DNA of 64,000 nt from Episyrphus balteatus (Eukaryota; Arthropoda; Insecta; Diptera; Syrphidae). The stretch is taken from the NCBI RefSeq assembly GCF_945859705.1, contig NC_079135.1, positions 80,670,253-80,734,252 on the forward strand, in the 5' to 3' direction. The position numbers were made by a program, and so were the translations under genes. The first letter of the stretch is position 1; each line of letters starts with the position of its first letter. The notes under the pieces are model-generated. The model was not told where the DNA came from, ran no database searches, and worked only from the letters and a program-made list of their open reading frames with translations. Shown here piece after piece: positions 33,527-47,100 of this stretch.

Positions 33527-33935
33527 TTATGGTGAAGCACGATTTAGATACCAATATTCCTTTCCTTTATTTTCTTTGACAAAACCTAGAATTGAATGTA
33601 AAGAAAAAATATAAATTATTAATTATCTTATAAGACAGCCGCCTACCTTATAACACAGCACTGCAGTTAACAGCGCGAATTAAAGGCAATTTCTTAACAT
33701 AAAGGTAGGTGGCTGAATTAATTAATTGATGGAATGGTTAAAATACTTGCCATAAGTTTCAGTAGATTTCAAATCTGCCATTCCATTATCACTATCTGTA
33801 AATAAACGAAAAAATAAAACAAAACTTTGCAAACAGCTTGCAAATACTGGTATCATCCGCATAACCTGAAAAAATACATATTAGTTTATAAAAGAATTTA
33901 TAAATAAATTACCTTTCACTCACATTTCCCGCCAT
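33527..33935 (-). CDS. Three-exon gene for a 61-residue single-helix protein
   Basis: Exons are 33935-33924 (MAGN), 33865-33751 and 33585-33527, together 186 nt (61 residues plus stop). Intron 1 is 58 nt (GTGAGT...TTTTTTCAG). Intron 2 is 165 nt with a GC donor (G|GCAAGT) and a strong pyrimidine tract before CTAG. Phases match at both joints. The product starts MAGNVMRMIPVF and continues with a hydrophobic segment (VFASCLQSFVLFFRLF, residues ~11-26). An acidic patch follows (DSDNGMADLK), and it ends FVKENKGKEYWYLNRASP. One short membrane helix with a basic-aromatic tail suggests a membrane or mitochondrial microprotein, but I do not recognise the family. Out-of-frame ATGs lie just upstream, so the transcription start may be close to MAGN. 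It lies in the same orientation as acj6 and about 1.2 kb beyond its stop. Confidence 0.72.
33636..33715. repeat. Inverted repeat within intron 2 of the 61-codon gene
   Basis: CAGCCGCCTACCTTAT at 33636 is mirrored by ATAAAGGTAGGTGGCTG at 33699-33715. It occupies about half of the 165-nt intron and may be a tiny MITE or a splicing-relevant hairpin. Confidence 0.6.
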
Positions 33936-35091
33936 AAAAAATATCCCCTAACAACACCATCCATTTCCATCTTAATTTAAGTTTAATTCAATACAAAAAA
34001 TTAAAAAAGTAATTATATTCTTCTAAAAAAATTAGTCTAACTTTATTTGTATTTTGAAAAGGTCGTATATACAAGAACTTTTTTTTCTGTTTTTTTTTTT
34101 TAATAATAAATCTTAGAATAGTTATATACACTTTTTTTCTTGTATGTAATCTTCTATGCAATGTTTTTTTTCTTAATTAATATATAAATAATATTCTTAC
34201 ACAATAGTTTTTATCCGAAAATGATTTTCATTTAGTGAATCAATGAAACAGGATACTATGTACATGGAATTTGCAAAATGCAAACATTGTTTTTCTTTTT
34301 TGCTTTGTTTGTTTGTTTTTTTGTTTTACTCTTTCGCAATTTATTTATTCTATTACTAGTTTATCATTTAATTAAAAAAGCTATCAGCACTTACCAAATT
34401 AAAATAATAATAATAAAAATAAACCAATAAAAAATAAACGAACTTTAGTTATTCGTTATAGTTTATTGCCTATTGCACATTTTTCTTATATTTTTTTCAA
34501 AAAAAAAAATAAATAAAAAAATTATAAATAAAAAACAAAACAAAAATCTAACAAAGTATTAAAAAATATCTTACATGTCTTCAAAAAAGATTTCTATTTT
34601 TTTGAAGAACTTTTAACTAAGGTTTTACTCTACACTAGACAATGTACAAAAATTATATTTTCATCAAATCTTTAAATAGATACATTTTTAAACAGTTTTT
34701 ATTTCTGTTCTTTTCTTTTTTTGGTATAAATGTATTTTTCATTAGGAACGCAAATTTGCTTCAAAACAAAAATGTTTCAAATGCACACCTCTCTGTACAA
34801 ACAATTTTCGATGCGATGTAATGCCTCACGAAAATTAATTAAAAAACTTAACAAAATAAAATTTAAAAATAAATAGAAACAAATTAACAAAAAAAAATAA
34901 AAACTATAATATAATGATGATGGCGAATATGGGGCAGGGCGCAGTTCTCTTGTCAGTATTTTGTCCGCACATTATTTTGTTTTGGATCAGTATGCCGTCG
35001 TCAGCGTGGAAGCTGTGTTGAAATAGTCCATTTGGTTGATGGCGTTGTTCAGTGTACTGCTGCTATGGGATGCGTGGGATGTAAGCTACTA
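33936..35091 (-). other. acj6 3' UTR and spacer to the next gene
   Basis: Very AT-rich DNA follows the acj6 stop codon. Several AATAAA-like words occur on the minus strand, so the true poly(A) site cannot be chosen. The 5' end of the 61-codon gene lies at the far side. No other open frame was seen. Confidence 0.5.
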
Positions 35092-35162
35092 TCAGTAACC
35101 AAAACCAGTGACTCCAGCGGGTCCAGGGCCGGTCATAGATGCCGTAACACTACTAACTATAC
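35092..35162 (-). CDS. acj6: acj6 terminal exon: RIVSSVTASMTG...VTGFGY
   Basis: 71 nt including the TGA stop at 35092-35094. It encodes the tail IVSSVTASMTGPGPAGVTG plus FGY, matching the Drosophila tail (IVSSVTPSMTG...GFGY) as I recall it. Confidence 0.95.
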
Positions 35163-38100
35163 CTAATTGTGTGGCTGTATTATTTGATTGTCAGTGTTGT
35201 GCAGCGAATTTCATACGTTTTTGTTTTTGCCTTTGATTGCAGAACCAGACTCGTACCACGTTCTTCTTCAGATCCAACTTTTCAGCGATGGCAGCTATCT
35301 TCTCACCAGAAGGCCTTGGTTGGACGGCAAAATATGCTTCAAGGGAGCGTTTTTCAGGTGCAGCAATGGAAGTCCTTTTTCTTGAAAAAAGACTCGATAT
35401 AGATAACTGAATAAAAAGTAAATATACAAAATTGTTTAACTAAAACTCGGTCACTGTCATTTTGTTTAAGACAAACAGTTTTGTCCGAGTTCTAATTGAA
35501 ACGCTGTCTACCTTTTTTTCTCGCCAGCAGGTAACACACTCGGCGCATCTGGGTCTCTTCGTTTGTTTTTCGCTTGTGCCTCCGCTTCTTCAAGCCACGC
35601 TTGAAGTATTGGCTTTAATGCTATCATGTTGTTATGTGACAGGGTCAGACTTTCGAAGCGACAGATTGTACTTTGTGAAAGCGCTCCAACTCCAGGTAAT
35701 TTTAAATTGGCTAAAGCTTTTCCAACATCCGCTTGGGTAACGCCTTAAAAATGTTATAAAAAAAATATTTTTATTAGTAACAAAGGCGAAATAGGTTAAA
35801 GAGGTTGAGCAAAAATTTGCGTTTTAAAATCAAGTTCGCTGCTCAGCTCTTTTGTTTTAATTTAGTATCGATCGCATATTCTTCAGATTTTCAGTTTATG
35901 AATTCTAATAAACTTTGGAGTTGCCAAATTTAAATATACATGTAAAATAAATGTATACCTAGTATTCTGAGATTAACAGTGACACAAATACACCGGGGGG
36001 AAAAATTAAGGTGTCAACAAAATTCCAAATTTTTTGAGGTCTTTCAAGTGACTGAATTTACCTTAAAAATGGTCGCACTGAAATTTTAAAAAGATGGTTT
36101 TAAAGCTTAAACTTTCTAGTTTTGAGGATTAACAATGGAAATTTTACAAGCTACATGTTCGGCTTAATCCTATTTTTAAATTAGGAAACATTTTTTGTAT
36201 TAATTTGTGACAATTTTTTTTAGACTAAAAAACTTGAAAAACTTCGAAATTTTAGTATTCAATAGGATTGAGCTGAACACGTAGCTTGAAAATTTATTTC
36301 ATCATAAGATCTCAAATCTATTAATCGAGCTTCAAAATTCCTTTTTAAATTTCAAGTACGACCGTTTTTAAGGGAAATACAGTCACTTAATAGCAAACTG
36401 AATTTGAATTCAATCACCATAATATAAAATACCTAATTTTATCCGCCTTTGTTTAAATCGCTCCGCAAATGCCTCCAATTCTCTAGGATCTGTATCTGTG
36501 TCAGGATGTAGGCCAGCAGCAGCAACTGCAGCTGCCATTGCAGGATGATGCGCACTCGGATGTCCATGATGTCCTGTTAAAATGTAATGTCACACAAAAG
36601 TAGTAATATAAAAAAAAAAAAATAAAAAAAAACAAAATATATAATACGGCTTGACTGTCCATAATTATTGTTTACCATAATTCCTACCCGGTGTATGTCC
36701 ACCTAAAGGTCCCGCATGGTGATGTCCCATCATGTGGTTCATGCCGTGATATGATCCATGGAGTTGATGGTGTGTAGGTGTAATTGGTGTTTCAGACATA
36801 GGTGTTAATGTTGTCATTGAACCCGTTGGATCCAACATATCAAGTCCGTCCATTGTATGGTGCATCTAAGAGATTTATGTTTTTTTTTTTAACTTTTATT
36901 AATATAGCATAATAATAAAAGAAGGTATGAATGTTTCTATTAAAAATGTTTAAATATCAAAAATTCATTTAAAAAACAAAACAAAAACAAAAGGAGAAAA
37001 ATAAAATTGCACCTCTAGAAGAATTGTTTTCCTGAAAAAGAAAAAATAATTTTTTTTTTGTATTTTATGCATTTTTAAACACCTTTGCGGAAGAAAAAAG
37101 AACCTCAAAAAGAATGATTTTTTCTTTTATACCCCAAATAATCAAGTAGCAAATATTAACAAAACAACAAAATTAAGACTTTTACTTTGAAATTAACCAA
37201 AATCATTTTTCAAATATATTTCCATAATGCTCAAGGATATTGATAACCATAGTGCAGAAATTCATTACTTCATTAACTCAACTATTATTTTAATATTTAT
37301 TAAAAATGCAATCAAGCGATATGTAGGCATAGAACCAAAAATGTTAAATAAAACAAAAAATAATCCTCCTTTAGGCTTTTAATTACACTAAAATGTATAT
37401 TTTCTATGTACCTACAAAAAAAAAAAAAAAAACACTATCGTAGTAATGAAGAGAGAGAAAAGTGAGTTCATAGAGTGATTGGTTTGTTTGCCAACTAAAT
37501 TAAGTTACATGCCGATTTAATTTGTTGTACAAACATTGACTTTACTGTGCCTATGCCATGTACCTAGAGCATTAAATGAATGCCAGCCAAGCTAGTATAT
37601 ACTATACAGCACAACCATATCCTACATACTAATATATTTCAACTTGTAAAAGCATAAAAATAAACAACATCGACTGCACTAAAAAAAAAAAAAAATAGCA
37701 TCAAAAGGTGACCAGATTTCTAAAAACTACCCGAGGCAACTACAGCCCAACCCTGCAAACGCAAATATTTTTCATTCGAAGTTTTACTCTGCTATTATTC
37801 CACCTGATCAAAAAGCCACAAAATTATCTAGATACGGTTTTGGTAGTGGTGGCTGGCACTGCGGCATAAACTCGATTTTAAACCACCACCACCACCCTAA
37901 TAAACATATTGAAATCGTGCACCATTCTCTGACATCCAGGGCTTGAAATAAGACAAACAAGGTACTTTCAACTCTCTTGTTTGACTTCCATTACTGTTAC
38001 ATTCAATTAGGTAAATATCGTCAGAGTATGATTAGAGCACTTGAAATTAATTTTATGTTTGGTTAAGATCTTTGCTTTTATCACAATTCCAATACCAATT

Positions 38101-41100
38101 CAGGAAGCTTCATATATATACAAAATACGAGTACCGGACTGGTTGGCTGAGATAGAAATTGAGGCTGTGGTGGCACAGGCTCATATCCTTTTTTGAGTGT
38201 CTTTATACTGACACAAAAATAATAACAATTTAAGAACAAAAAACAACTTTTTTGTTTCAAGTTTATTTTCAATGTTTGAATGAAGGTCCTTGATGTGTTA
38301 TTATGTGAAATAATTGCTTTTTTTTTCCACATCGGTTATTTAATGTAAGAGGGTAACTCACATATAAGACTGATGATGGTGTTGATGCATCGATATTGTT
38401 GTTTAGGACTCCGGTAAGTTGTGTTTTATGGATAAACGTTGCATGCTATGAGTATGCATTTTAGAGACATACACCGCATTCTGTATGTGGTTTTATTGTT
38501 CCCATGAAAGGAATTATAATTGATTGTTATTTATTTTAGAGGACATTTTTTGATACGCACATCAGAACATTTGTTAGTAATGATGTTTGGACAATGGACA
38601 AAATAAACATTAATATACCACTTACGAAAAAAAAAAAAAATTATGAAATTGTATAAAAGAGAGGGTTATAAATGTTTTCATATTTTTCGGTTGAATAGAG
38701 GGAAATACTATTACAAAAGTGAATCTATTTTCGAGGTCTTAGTCAGGTGCGTAAGTATGAAGATTGAACAGTACAATATTAATATGAAGTTGGAAAAAAA
38801 TATAGGTAGTTATAAATCTCTATACATAGATGTTTGTTAAGAAAAAGAAGATATATGTATTTGAAATTAGAAATGATTTTTATACTTTTGGAATTGTACA
38901 AATTTCTTTTTAAGAAATCCATCGATGGTTAAAAATGTTATGAAAATATAGAGAAAAAAAAATTTAAATTTAGCACCGATGGTGAAAATGGGACACAGAG
39001 GATTCTATTTTTTAAACGATACATGACTTTGTTCAAAAAGTAAATGCAAAATTGATTTGCTGTTGGTATTCGATCAGTGAAATAGATTTTATAGCTATAT
39101 TGATCAATACACATTTTTCAGAAAATTGAAAAAAAAAAAAAACTGATGTTTGCTTACAAGTATGTAAGAGCAATGTCTTTTCAAGCTCTAATTATGTAAA
39201 AAAATTAATACGAATTTCATAAACTTTTTTATAGTAGTTTAAATGTTGTTTATATTATATTTTGTTGGGGAAATGTTATTATATTCCATTTTGTTGAAAA
39301 ATCAGTTTCTTAGATACTTTTTTGATCCACATTTTGTTGTAAAATTTATCGAAAAGAGCTAAAAACGTTGAAATAAATAAAAAATAAAAGAAGTTGTTTA
39401 GTTCAATTTTTTAAACATATAATTCCCAATTTAATGAATGGATTTTTTATTATTAACAGGCTTTGAAGCTTTGATCTTTTGGGGTTTCATCAATTTTTTT
39501 TTTTTTTTTTTTTTTAATTTATTGACCTTTCAAACTTATAATTATTGTCCATTTTACGTCTTAAATTTAATAGCTTGTAGGATCCAGTTTCATATGTATA
39601 GTTTTTACAGGACTTGATTTTGGCTGTACGAATCTAGGACTTAGAAGAAACAACGGTTACTAACACGAACACTGACTAAAGTAGGGTCTATAACCCCTTG
39701 TTTTCTGATCTCTATACATAATTATATCCCCTTTTGATCCGAATATCGTCGGCTAAGAGTGGAAACCTCGTAAATCCACTTTTTGACAAAAATTAGATTT
39801 TTGAAAATTTACAAAGTAGGCATCGAAATCTATGTTTCCATTAAAGAAAAAGTGCATATTTGTTTTATTAAACGACCAAAAGACACAAAATTAGACATGA
39901 AAAATGTATAGAGCTAGTAGAAAATTGAAAAAATTGAAGTCCAAAATTCAAAGTGACTTAAATGTGTGTCTTTTCACTTAGGGAAAAAAGATAGTTTGAA
40001 AAAAAAAAAAAAACAAAAATTGTGTTTATCCCCCTCGAAAAGTCACTCCTCAATCATGGGGTTGTATTAGCAGCGGCAGTTCCCGAATTGTATTTGTGAT
40101 AATGAAGACATCATACATACCGTCTCAAAGTCAGAGAGTTGAATTACTGATCTGATCCTCCCCCACATCGTCAATCGTCAATGTAGCAATGAGAAATATC
40201 CAAGTGAGTTTTTTGAAATCAATTTTAATTTTGCTAAACATAAACAAAATTCTGAGAGTTTCAGTTTTAATTTGGCTATAAGTTGGTATTCACAGGAAAG
40301 ACACTTTTGACAACCCCGTCAAAAAGACAGTATCATTCAACGTTCCGATACAACTTCAAACTTAAATAGAAGATGTGCATAAGAGCTCTTGAGGCAGGCA
40401 AAAAGCAAAAGACTGACCAAAAGTCTGGGCCTCAGAAAACAATCCAAATCTTAGAGGCTTGCAACTATTTCCAGGGTGAGATTGAAGTTGAACTCGAGTT
40501 TATTTTTACGAAATTTAATAATTTACTAAGCAGATGCTTTTTCTTCTATCCTCTTTTATAAAAATTGCTTCTTAAAAATGCTTCAGCTTTTGACGGTAAG
40601 CTTATTATGAGCATTGAGCATGCTTATAACTAAGAACCAAATTCTTTTTTTTTAGATTTGAATTTTTCACACAAAATGTATAAGAATAAGAAATGATTTA
40701 GTTTTTTTTTTTTTCTTAATGTACAAAGAAATCTTTACAATATTTTAGGAATCATGTTTCGTTTATAACATAGATCAAGCTATGGTCTGAAAAATGTTTC
40801 ATCTCTTATTACTTAAAACTTTGAAACAATAGCGAATAAGAGCAACTCACAAGAAACAAATTTTTCTTATTCCGTCCTTATAGGCCTTATTTCTTAAAGA
40901 TACGAGATAAGTCCACTTTTATAGAGATATTTAAAATAATAATCCCACCATACACACCTCAATGTTTTCCCAGGGTTCTTATAATTTTTGATTGGAAATT
41001 CCATTCTTAAAAATAGAAATGTGTGAGATAGGCCATAATTCCGATAAGAATTCCGAGAAGCATTAGTTTCGATCGATTTATAATTGTTGAGTTATGCCCC

Positions 41101-44100
41101 ACCGAAATGTTTATATGTTTATTATAGGTACACATATGTCCCGTGAAGTTACATAATATCTTACTGGGCTATACAAAATCCAGAGTATTAACGTTTACAG
41201 TAGAAATAGAAACTTTGGTGTCAATAGCATAACTTTGGAAAAAGTAGCTTACATTATTCTTCACACCTTTGAAATAAATTGTCGGTTAAACATTTATTTT
41301 TCAATAGGAACATAGACGACAGGTACCTTATCTACTTTTACAATCAAGGAAAACAAAAAGAAAACCAACAAATCCCAGTTCTTGATCTAAGACGATATAA
41401 AAATATCCTTTATGCGAATCCAAATATATAATGTTTATCACGGTGATTGCGTAAACCATCTGTTGTTCTCTTATAAAAGATAAACAACAAAATTGAAATA
41501 CTTGTCAATGAAAAGAGGGCGAGACTATAGTGATGCTTTTTTTTTGCAAAAACTCATGAAAGATGAAGGGTAAATTGTATCCGAAACACAACAAAAACGA
41601 ACAACAACAAAAAAAAAAAATGAATCAAATAAAAACACAACAAATTGCCACTGGGGTTGCCCACGTAATCGACTCACCATCTCCTCATTTTATCACCCCG
41701 AATGTATAGCTGTTGTTTGGTAAGCAATCTTGTATTAGTTTTTCAACCTTGATATTTGCCGGGGTTAACATGTTGTTAATGCGGTACATGACTTCTACAC
41801 AAAAGCACTCATCCTACCCATTTGCGAGTATATTATATCCGCCTCTGTCTTTTGGGAAACGTATCAATATTGTTCAAAGGGAGAGTAATGGGAAAGAAAT
41901 CTGAATTTCAAGACTCTGATGGGTATATCCCTTGTTTTTTTTTCTCCCTATTTTTTTTTGTTTCTATACAAACAACTACCCACCGAGCCCATATTACGCA
42001 GGGTTATAAAACCTGTATACGGTTAGGAGGATGATGCTGTTGCTAAAGAAAGCATATTATGATTTATATTTTCGATTCGGCACCAAGGGTGCGCAGTGCA
42101 CAATCTGCAAACACCAGTCCGGTGGTTGAATCCAGACCATATTGAGAGATTTTCAATAATATAAGGGTTCGCCTTTGATATGCAATACTTTCTATGTAGC
42201 CAGTGGGTAATCCCGTGGGAGATAGTTAATCGTATTCATTGCCATAAAATGGCAAACGAGTAGTTTCGATATGGAAAATCGTTTCTAATCTTTAAGTTGA
42301 TTATATGGGCGGGATGAACCAGTTATATTTATTAATACGATCAATTTGATGTTCCTTTTTGCGTTAGTAATATGCACTTTGCAATGGATTTTCATTTTTA
42401 ATATTCGATAACATCAAGGGTTATAGTATGGAATTAGTAGTATTGTTGATGTATAGAGTAGATCTATAGATAGGTGTCTTCTAGGTAAGGTACATTGTTT
42501 TAAACTTTCGGAAACAAGTGATTTTTGTACTCTTTGGCTTGTCTGTTCGAACACAAAAAAAAAAAACAAAAAACAAAAAAACATCGAGATATGCAACACA
42601 TGGTGCATGATGTAGTTGAATTTAGGGGGTTTTTGATATGGCTTAGCAGATTACTTTCAAATAATATTCATTAATGTGGAACACATGAAACAGCACTTAA
42701 AAGGGATGACTGTATGTCGCTGCGTCTGTCTATTATGTTAGGTAGAGCGAAAAACCTGGTAGGTAGGTAGGTTGTTCTCAGTTTATAACAGCATATGTCC
42801 ATTAGAATGCAATTTGAAAGCAAAGTGATTTTTTTGTTTTGTTAACAGATATGATAACGGGTGTTGTCACATTTATAAAGTAACTAGTTCACAGTTCATA
42901 TTTTGACAAGTGTTCTCTGCATGTCAAATCATCCCCCGGAAGAGTTGAAAAAATGTATCCGACATTTGTGATAATAGTTATTATGTTTCGATTCGGATAC
43001 CAGTTTTTTTTTTTATTATAGGTAAGGGTGATTTAACTAAAAAAAATACGGAAACAAGTTATTAATTAAAAAGCAGTTAAATTGTTCTAAATGTGGGCAT
43101 ACAAATAATTTAAAACCATATTTTATTACATTTAAACAAAGTCGTTTGTTTTCGAGGGGATATGATTTGTTTTTTTAGGTTTTTTTTTTATTTGTAATAG
43201 GTAAAATTATTAGAGCATTTTGTTTGTTTGTTTCGCACTAAATAAAATAGACTTCTGAGGTAGTACCTACCTAGGTAGTTGCTTTTTTGCTTAAGCAAAT
43301 TATTGTGGCAAAGGATTTGAATACAAGTTTGAAAAAGATTCTGTAAGCAAATACTTCTGAAAGCTATATACTTTTATATTTCTTGACTTTCAAAAATAAT
43401 CAAGTTTAAATATTTTACTTTTAGTGTTATGAAAGTATACCTATAGACCAGGGTCGATAATTTTTGAAACAAAAAAAAAATCATAGTAGAATGAAACCCA
43501 TTGGAAAAGGAGGTGAATATGATGAAAATTAAAGGAAAAATAAATTACGAGCGAGCCGAGTTCGGGAAGTGGGTGGGTTGAGTTTTTAATGGTAAAAAAT
43601 GGTGTATCTCGATTTCCGGCAAAACTACAAATCCTATAGAAAAAAGTTGTATGGCAAAGTTGTAGGTAATAAAAAGATCTACAACTTTTGCATCAACAAT
43701 TTTTTCACATAACCTCAAAATTTATGTGAAAAATTCAAAAAACCGAGTTTTTGGTTTTTTATTTTTATCTTTTTGAAAAACAAAAATTTTTCTTCGAAAT
43801 TTGGTGAAAACTTAACTTATTATGTCCCAAATACACTGTAATTTATTTGATTTAAAATATTAATTTGTTTACCTAATTTTGACTTAATACCAAAAAAACA
43901 TCCTAATTTTCAATCGAAAATTCACGAGTCAAAATATCAGCTTTTTTCAAAAAGTCGGTGGGCATTTCGTTCGTTAAAATGTCTTTTTTCTGATGGTATA
44001 AAAAAAAATTTATTGCTGTCTCCGTCAAGAAGAAAAAGACACAGACATAAGGCGTCAGTACGTTAAGGTACGTATGCCGTAATTCGACCCCAGTTTTGGA

Positions 44101-47100
44101 TTACAGATATAAGTTCAGAGGCCTATATTATTTAGGTAAAAAATATACATATATATTTGCTGAAAAAAATGCAGTTTAAAATTTTCCTCCAAATTCATTT
44201 AGTGAGTTACCTACTGCTGATAAATAAATGATTTTTTGTAATTTACAACAAGTTTTCAAACCAGTAGTACTCAAATGGCGGAAAATAAAAAAAATTATGA
44301 AGACTATCTATCATTTGTAGTCGGCTTACCAAAGCTTAAAAAAAAAACGTTTTATATACATAAGAACTAATAAAATAACTCTGAAAACAGGTGAACGTAT
44401 TAGCTAAATATTCTGATTTCTTTATGAGCATTTAAAAATTGCATATAAATTTGTTTAGTATACAAAACAAGAATCGGAATGATAACCATTCTTAATTCTT
44501 CGTAGAAGTCAAGATAATTATATGTGTATGCTATTAAATTCCAGAATGCAGACCTACAACTTGTACGAAAAGAACACAAAAATTTAAAAACTGTCATAGT
44601 ACGGTCGTGCGGATTCTTATTAATAAAACAAGTTCGCTGCTCAGCTCTTTCGTTTTGTATCTTGAATTTAATGCATATTGTGTAAATTCATTTTATTACA
44701 CATTTGAGATGATCAATTTATTTCATAGTTGATAACAAGTGCACGTACCCACATAAAACTGTTTCACATATAGCGAGTATAACGACACAAATTAGTGCCT
44801 AGTTATTTGTTAAAATTATCTGGACCGCCTAGATAGATTTCTTGTTTTGTCACTTAAAATAATAGATTTCCCCCATCCTCGCCCCTGCCATGTGATTTTT
44901 GACAATATTTAGTCTGGCCTCCTTATGATGTAACAAAGGGTAGAATTTTTCCTTCAACTTTTTATTCGTCATATTGAAAAGATTTTCGAATAATAGTCTT
45001 TAAACTTATTTTGGCTTCTGTTATGAGTTCAATATAATAAAGGTTAGGTTAGTTTATAGTGGTTTTCAGGCAAAGTACCCGACACACTTTCTTAGACCCT
45101 TATGGATCCATTGTGGTACCACGAAAGACTAGCAAGTTAGGAACTCACTAGCCGACAATATAATATAACAAGTTTCGAATTTTATTTTTTGGTCAAACCA
45201 ATAGAGCGGATCGAATTTTGTTTAATCAAATTCGCAGGATGGAATCCATAAATTAATTATTGCTTTTACTATACCATATTTGCTTTCATCTTAATATTGA
45301 AAACTTCAATCTATCTTTGATAGCCTTGAATCGTCACTTTCTTTTACAATTTTATCGAATTTTTTATCATATAACACGGTTGTCAATAAACGGGCAAAAC
45401 ATTACAAATTAAACTATCTTTTTCTTTACGTTCAATTCCTCTTTTTGATTCTAAAGTTTCATAATTCTTGGTTACCAATGTTCCCCAAATTAAATATTTA
45501 TTGGAGTTAATCATTTCAAGCACTCTAAATTATTTATGAACTTAGAAATCTAAATAACTTTGACATTTTGTTAGGAATTCTAATTGAAAAAAAAAAAATT
45601 AGTAACAAGTTACCTTTTATGTTACTCAATCCTTTAATTTCAAAGCAAAATACAAACTCAAGTTGTAAATTCTAAAGTCCCATGTGCTTATGCACTTGTT
45701 ACCCATGACATGGATCACGTGTCGATGAACGCTCGCTAATTGAAAATAAGTCGTTATTGTGTGAGCCATTTCATACAATGTCTATAACTGTCTTTCTCTC
45801 TTTCTATCCTTCCCAAAAAACCCTCTTTTGTGCAAAAAAACAGCCCTAAGTGTTGTTTTCTTGTTAGTACAAATGGAAACAATTAAACAATTTCCCATTG
45901 CTCAAAACACACTTCAGAAAATTTTTCTTATACCTCTCTTGCCCGCATGTGACAGTCGTCCTTTTTTGCATTGAAGTTTTCTCATGACAACAAAAACGAC
46001 GACGACGTTGACGGTGACAAGGGGTAGTTTGCTCTAGCTGCCTTCATTACAGCCACTTAAGTTCTATGTTCGTTCCCTGCTTCAAACCAACTTTTATTTT
46101 TAATGTTTAATGGGAAAATAAGGGCGATGAGCAATTTGAATTTGTCGTACCTAAGTGTATTGCTTTGCTGTTAATTTTCAAATGAGCCGAAAAACCACTG
46201 TACCACTCGATGACACCGGACGCAGTTCATGGTTACCATTTTGTTGAATTAAAAAAAAAAAAAATTTGGACGTTATAGATTTTGATTTCAATTAAAATCC
46301 TGTGATCATTCATAAAGGATAATTGAATGGTCAAAAATATTCTCGTAATACTAACAAGTTAAAAGGATTAACTTATTCCATTGGTACATCTTTTAACTCA
46401 CTGTTCACTTAAACCCTCCTGTCAAACGTCAAAACAAACAAATGATTTTTTTTTTCATATTCATTTGAAGTTTAACGGGAGGAAGATTGTGTAAAAATCA
46501 TTACTTGTAGAAAAAAAAAATCCTTCAAAAATTACCAATTTTTTTTAAATAAAAAGAAACCGCTAAAAATAATAATTCCTATAAAATGATTTCTTTCAAA
46601 AGTATTGGCAACCATGATTAAAAAATCAGCAATTTTTCAATTGTGTAGGTAAATTTCGAACAATATTGTTCGGAAAGAAGAACAAGTGTGACTCAAATTG
46701 ATCTAATCTAAGTTGCATGAAGTTCAAGACAATGCAAACGCCATCAAACGCCCTTGACGACTCAAGTACCTGTGTGTGTTGTATATTTAAATTGAAATAA
46801 GTTGTTGTTTTTTTTCTTGTTGTGTTGTAGGTATATTGGGAAAAACTGGGCGAAGGGTTGGTCGTTTTGGTGGATGTCTAATGCCCCTTGAGTAATGGCA
46901 CGTGACTGTCATTGGCGCGATGTGCGTACGTCCAAAAATCGTGTCTCTGATTAGGCAATCGTTCGGATACCGGATATTTTCAAGTGTATTGTTGTGCGTG
47001 AAACTAATAAAATTATTAACCAAAAAAACTAGGTTTGATCGAATTATCGACTCGTGTGTATCAAATTGGTTAAGTGGTTTAACCAAAAATGGAAAAAAAG

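Noticed and set aside
33751..33830. Alternative acceptor TTTATTTACAG inside exon 2 of the 61-codon gene
   Set aside because: It looks like an acceptor, but continuous reading from MAGN keeps frame and gives a coherent helix. Splicing there from the nearby GTATTT would need a very short intron and has no supporting start codon. It remains a minor alternative.
35169..35740. Plus-strand open frames over the acj6 POU and homeodomain exons
   Set aside because: They are antisense shadows; the minus strand encodes the conserved domains.
36665..36865. Stand-alone 66-codon gene starting MHHTMDG
   Set aside because: It is an internal acj6 exon read on into its intron. The acceptor lies directly before the ATG and the donor is at 36687.
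42080..42140. Second tRNA-like SINE around GGTTGAATCC
   Set aside because: Only a B-box-like word is visible. No convincing A box, tail or duplication was found.
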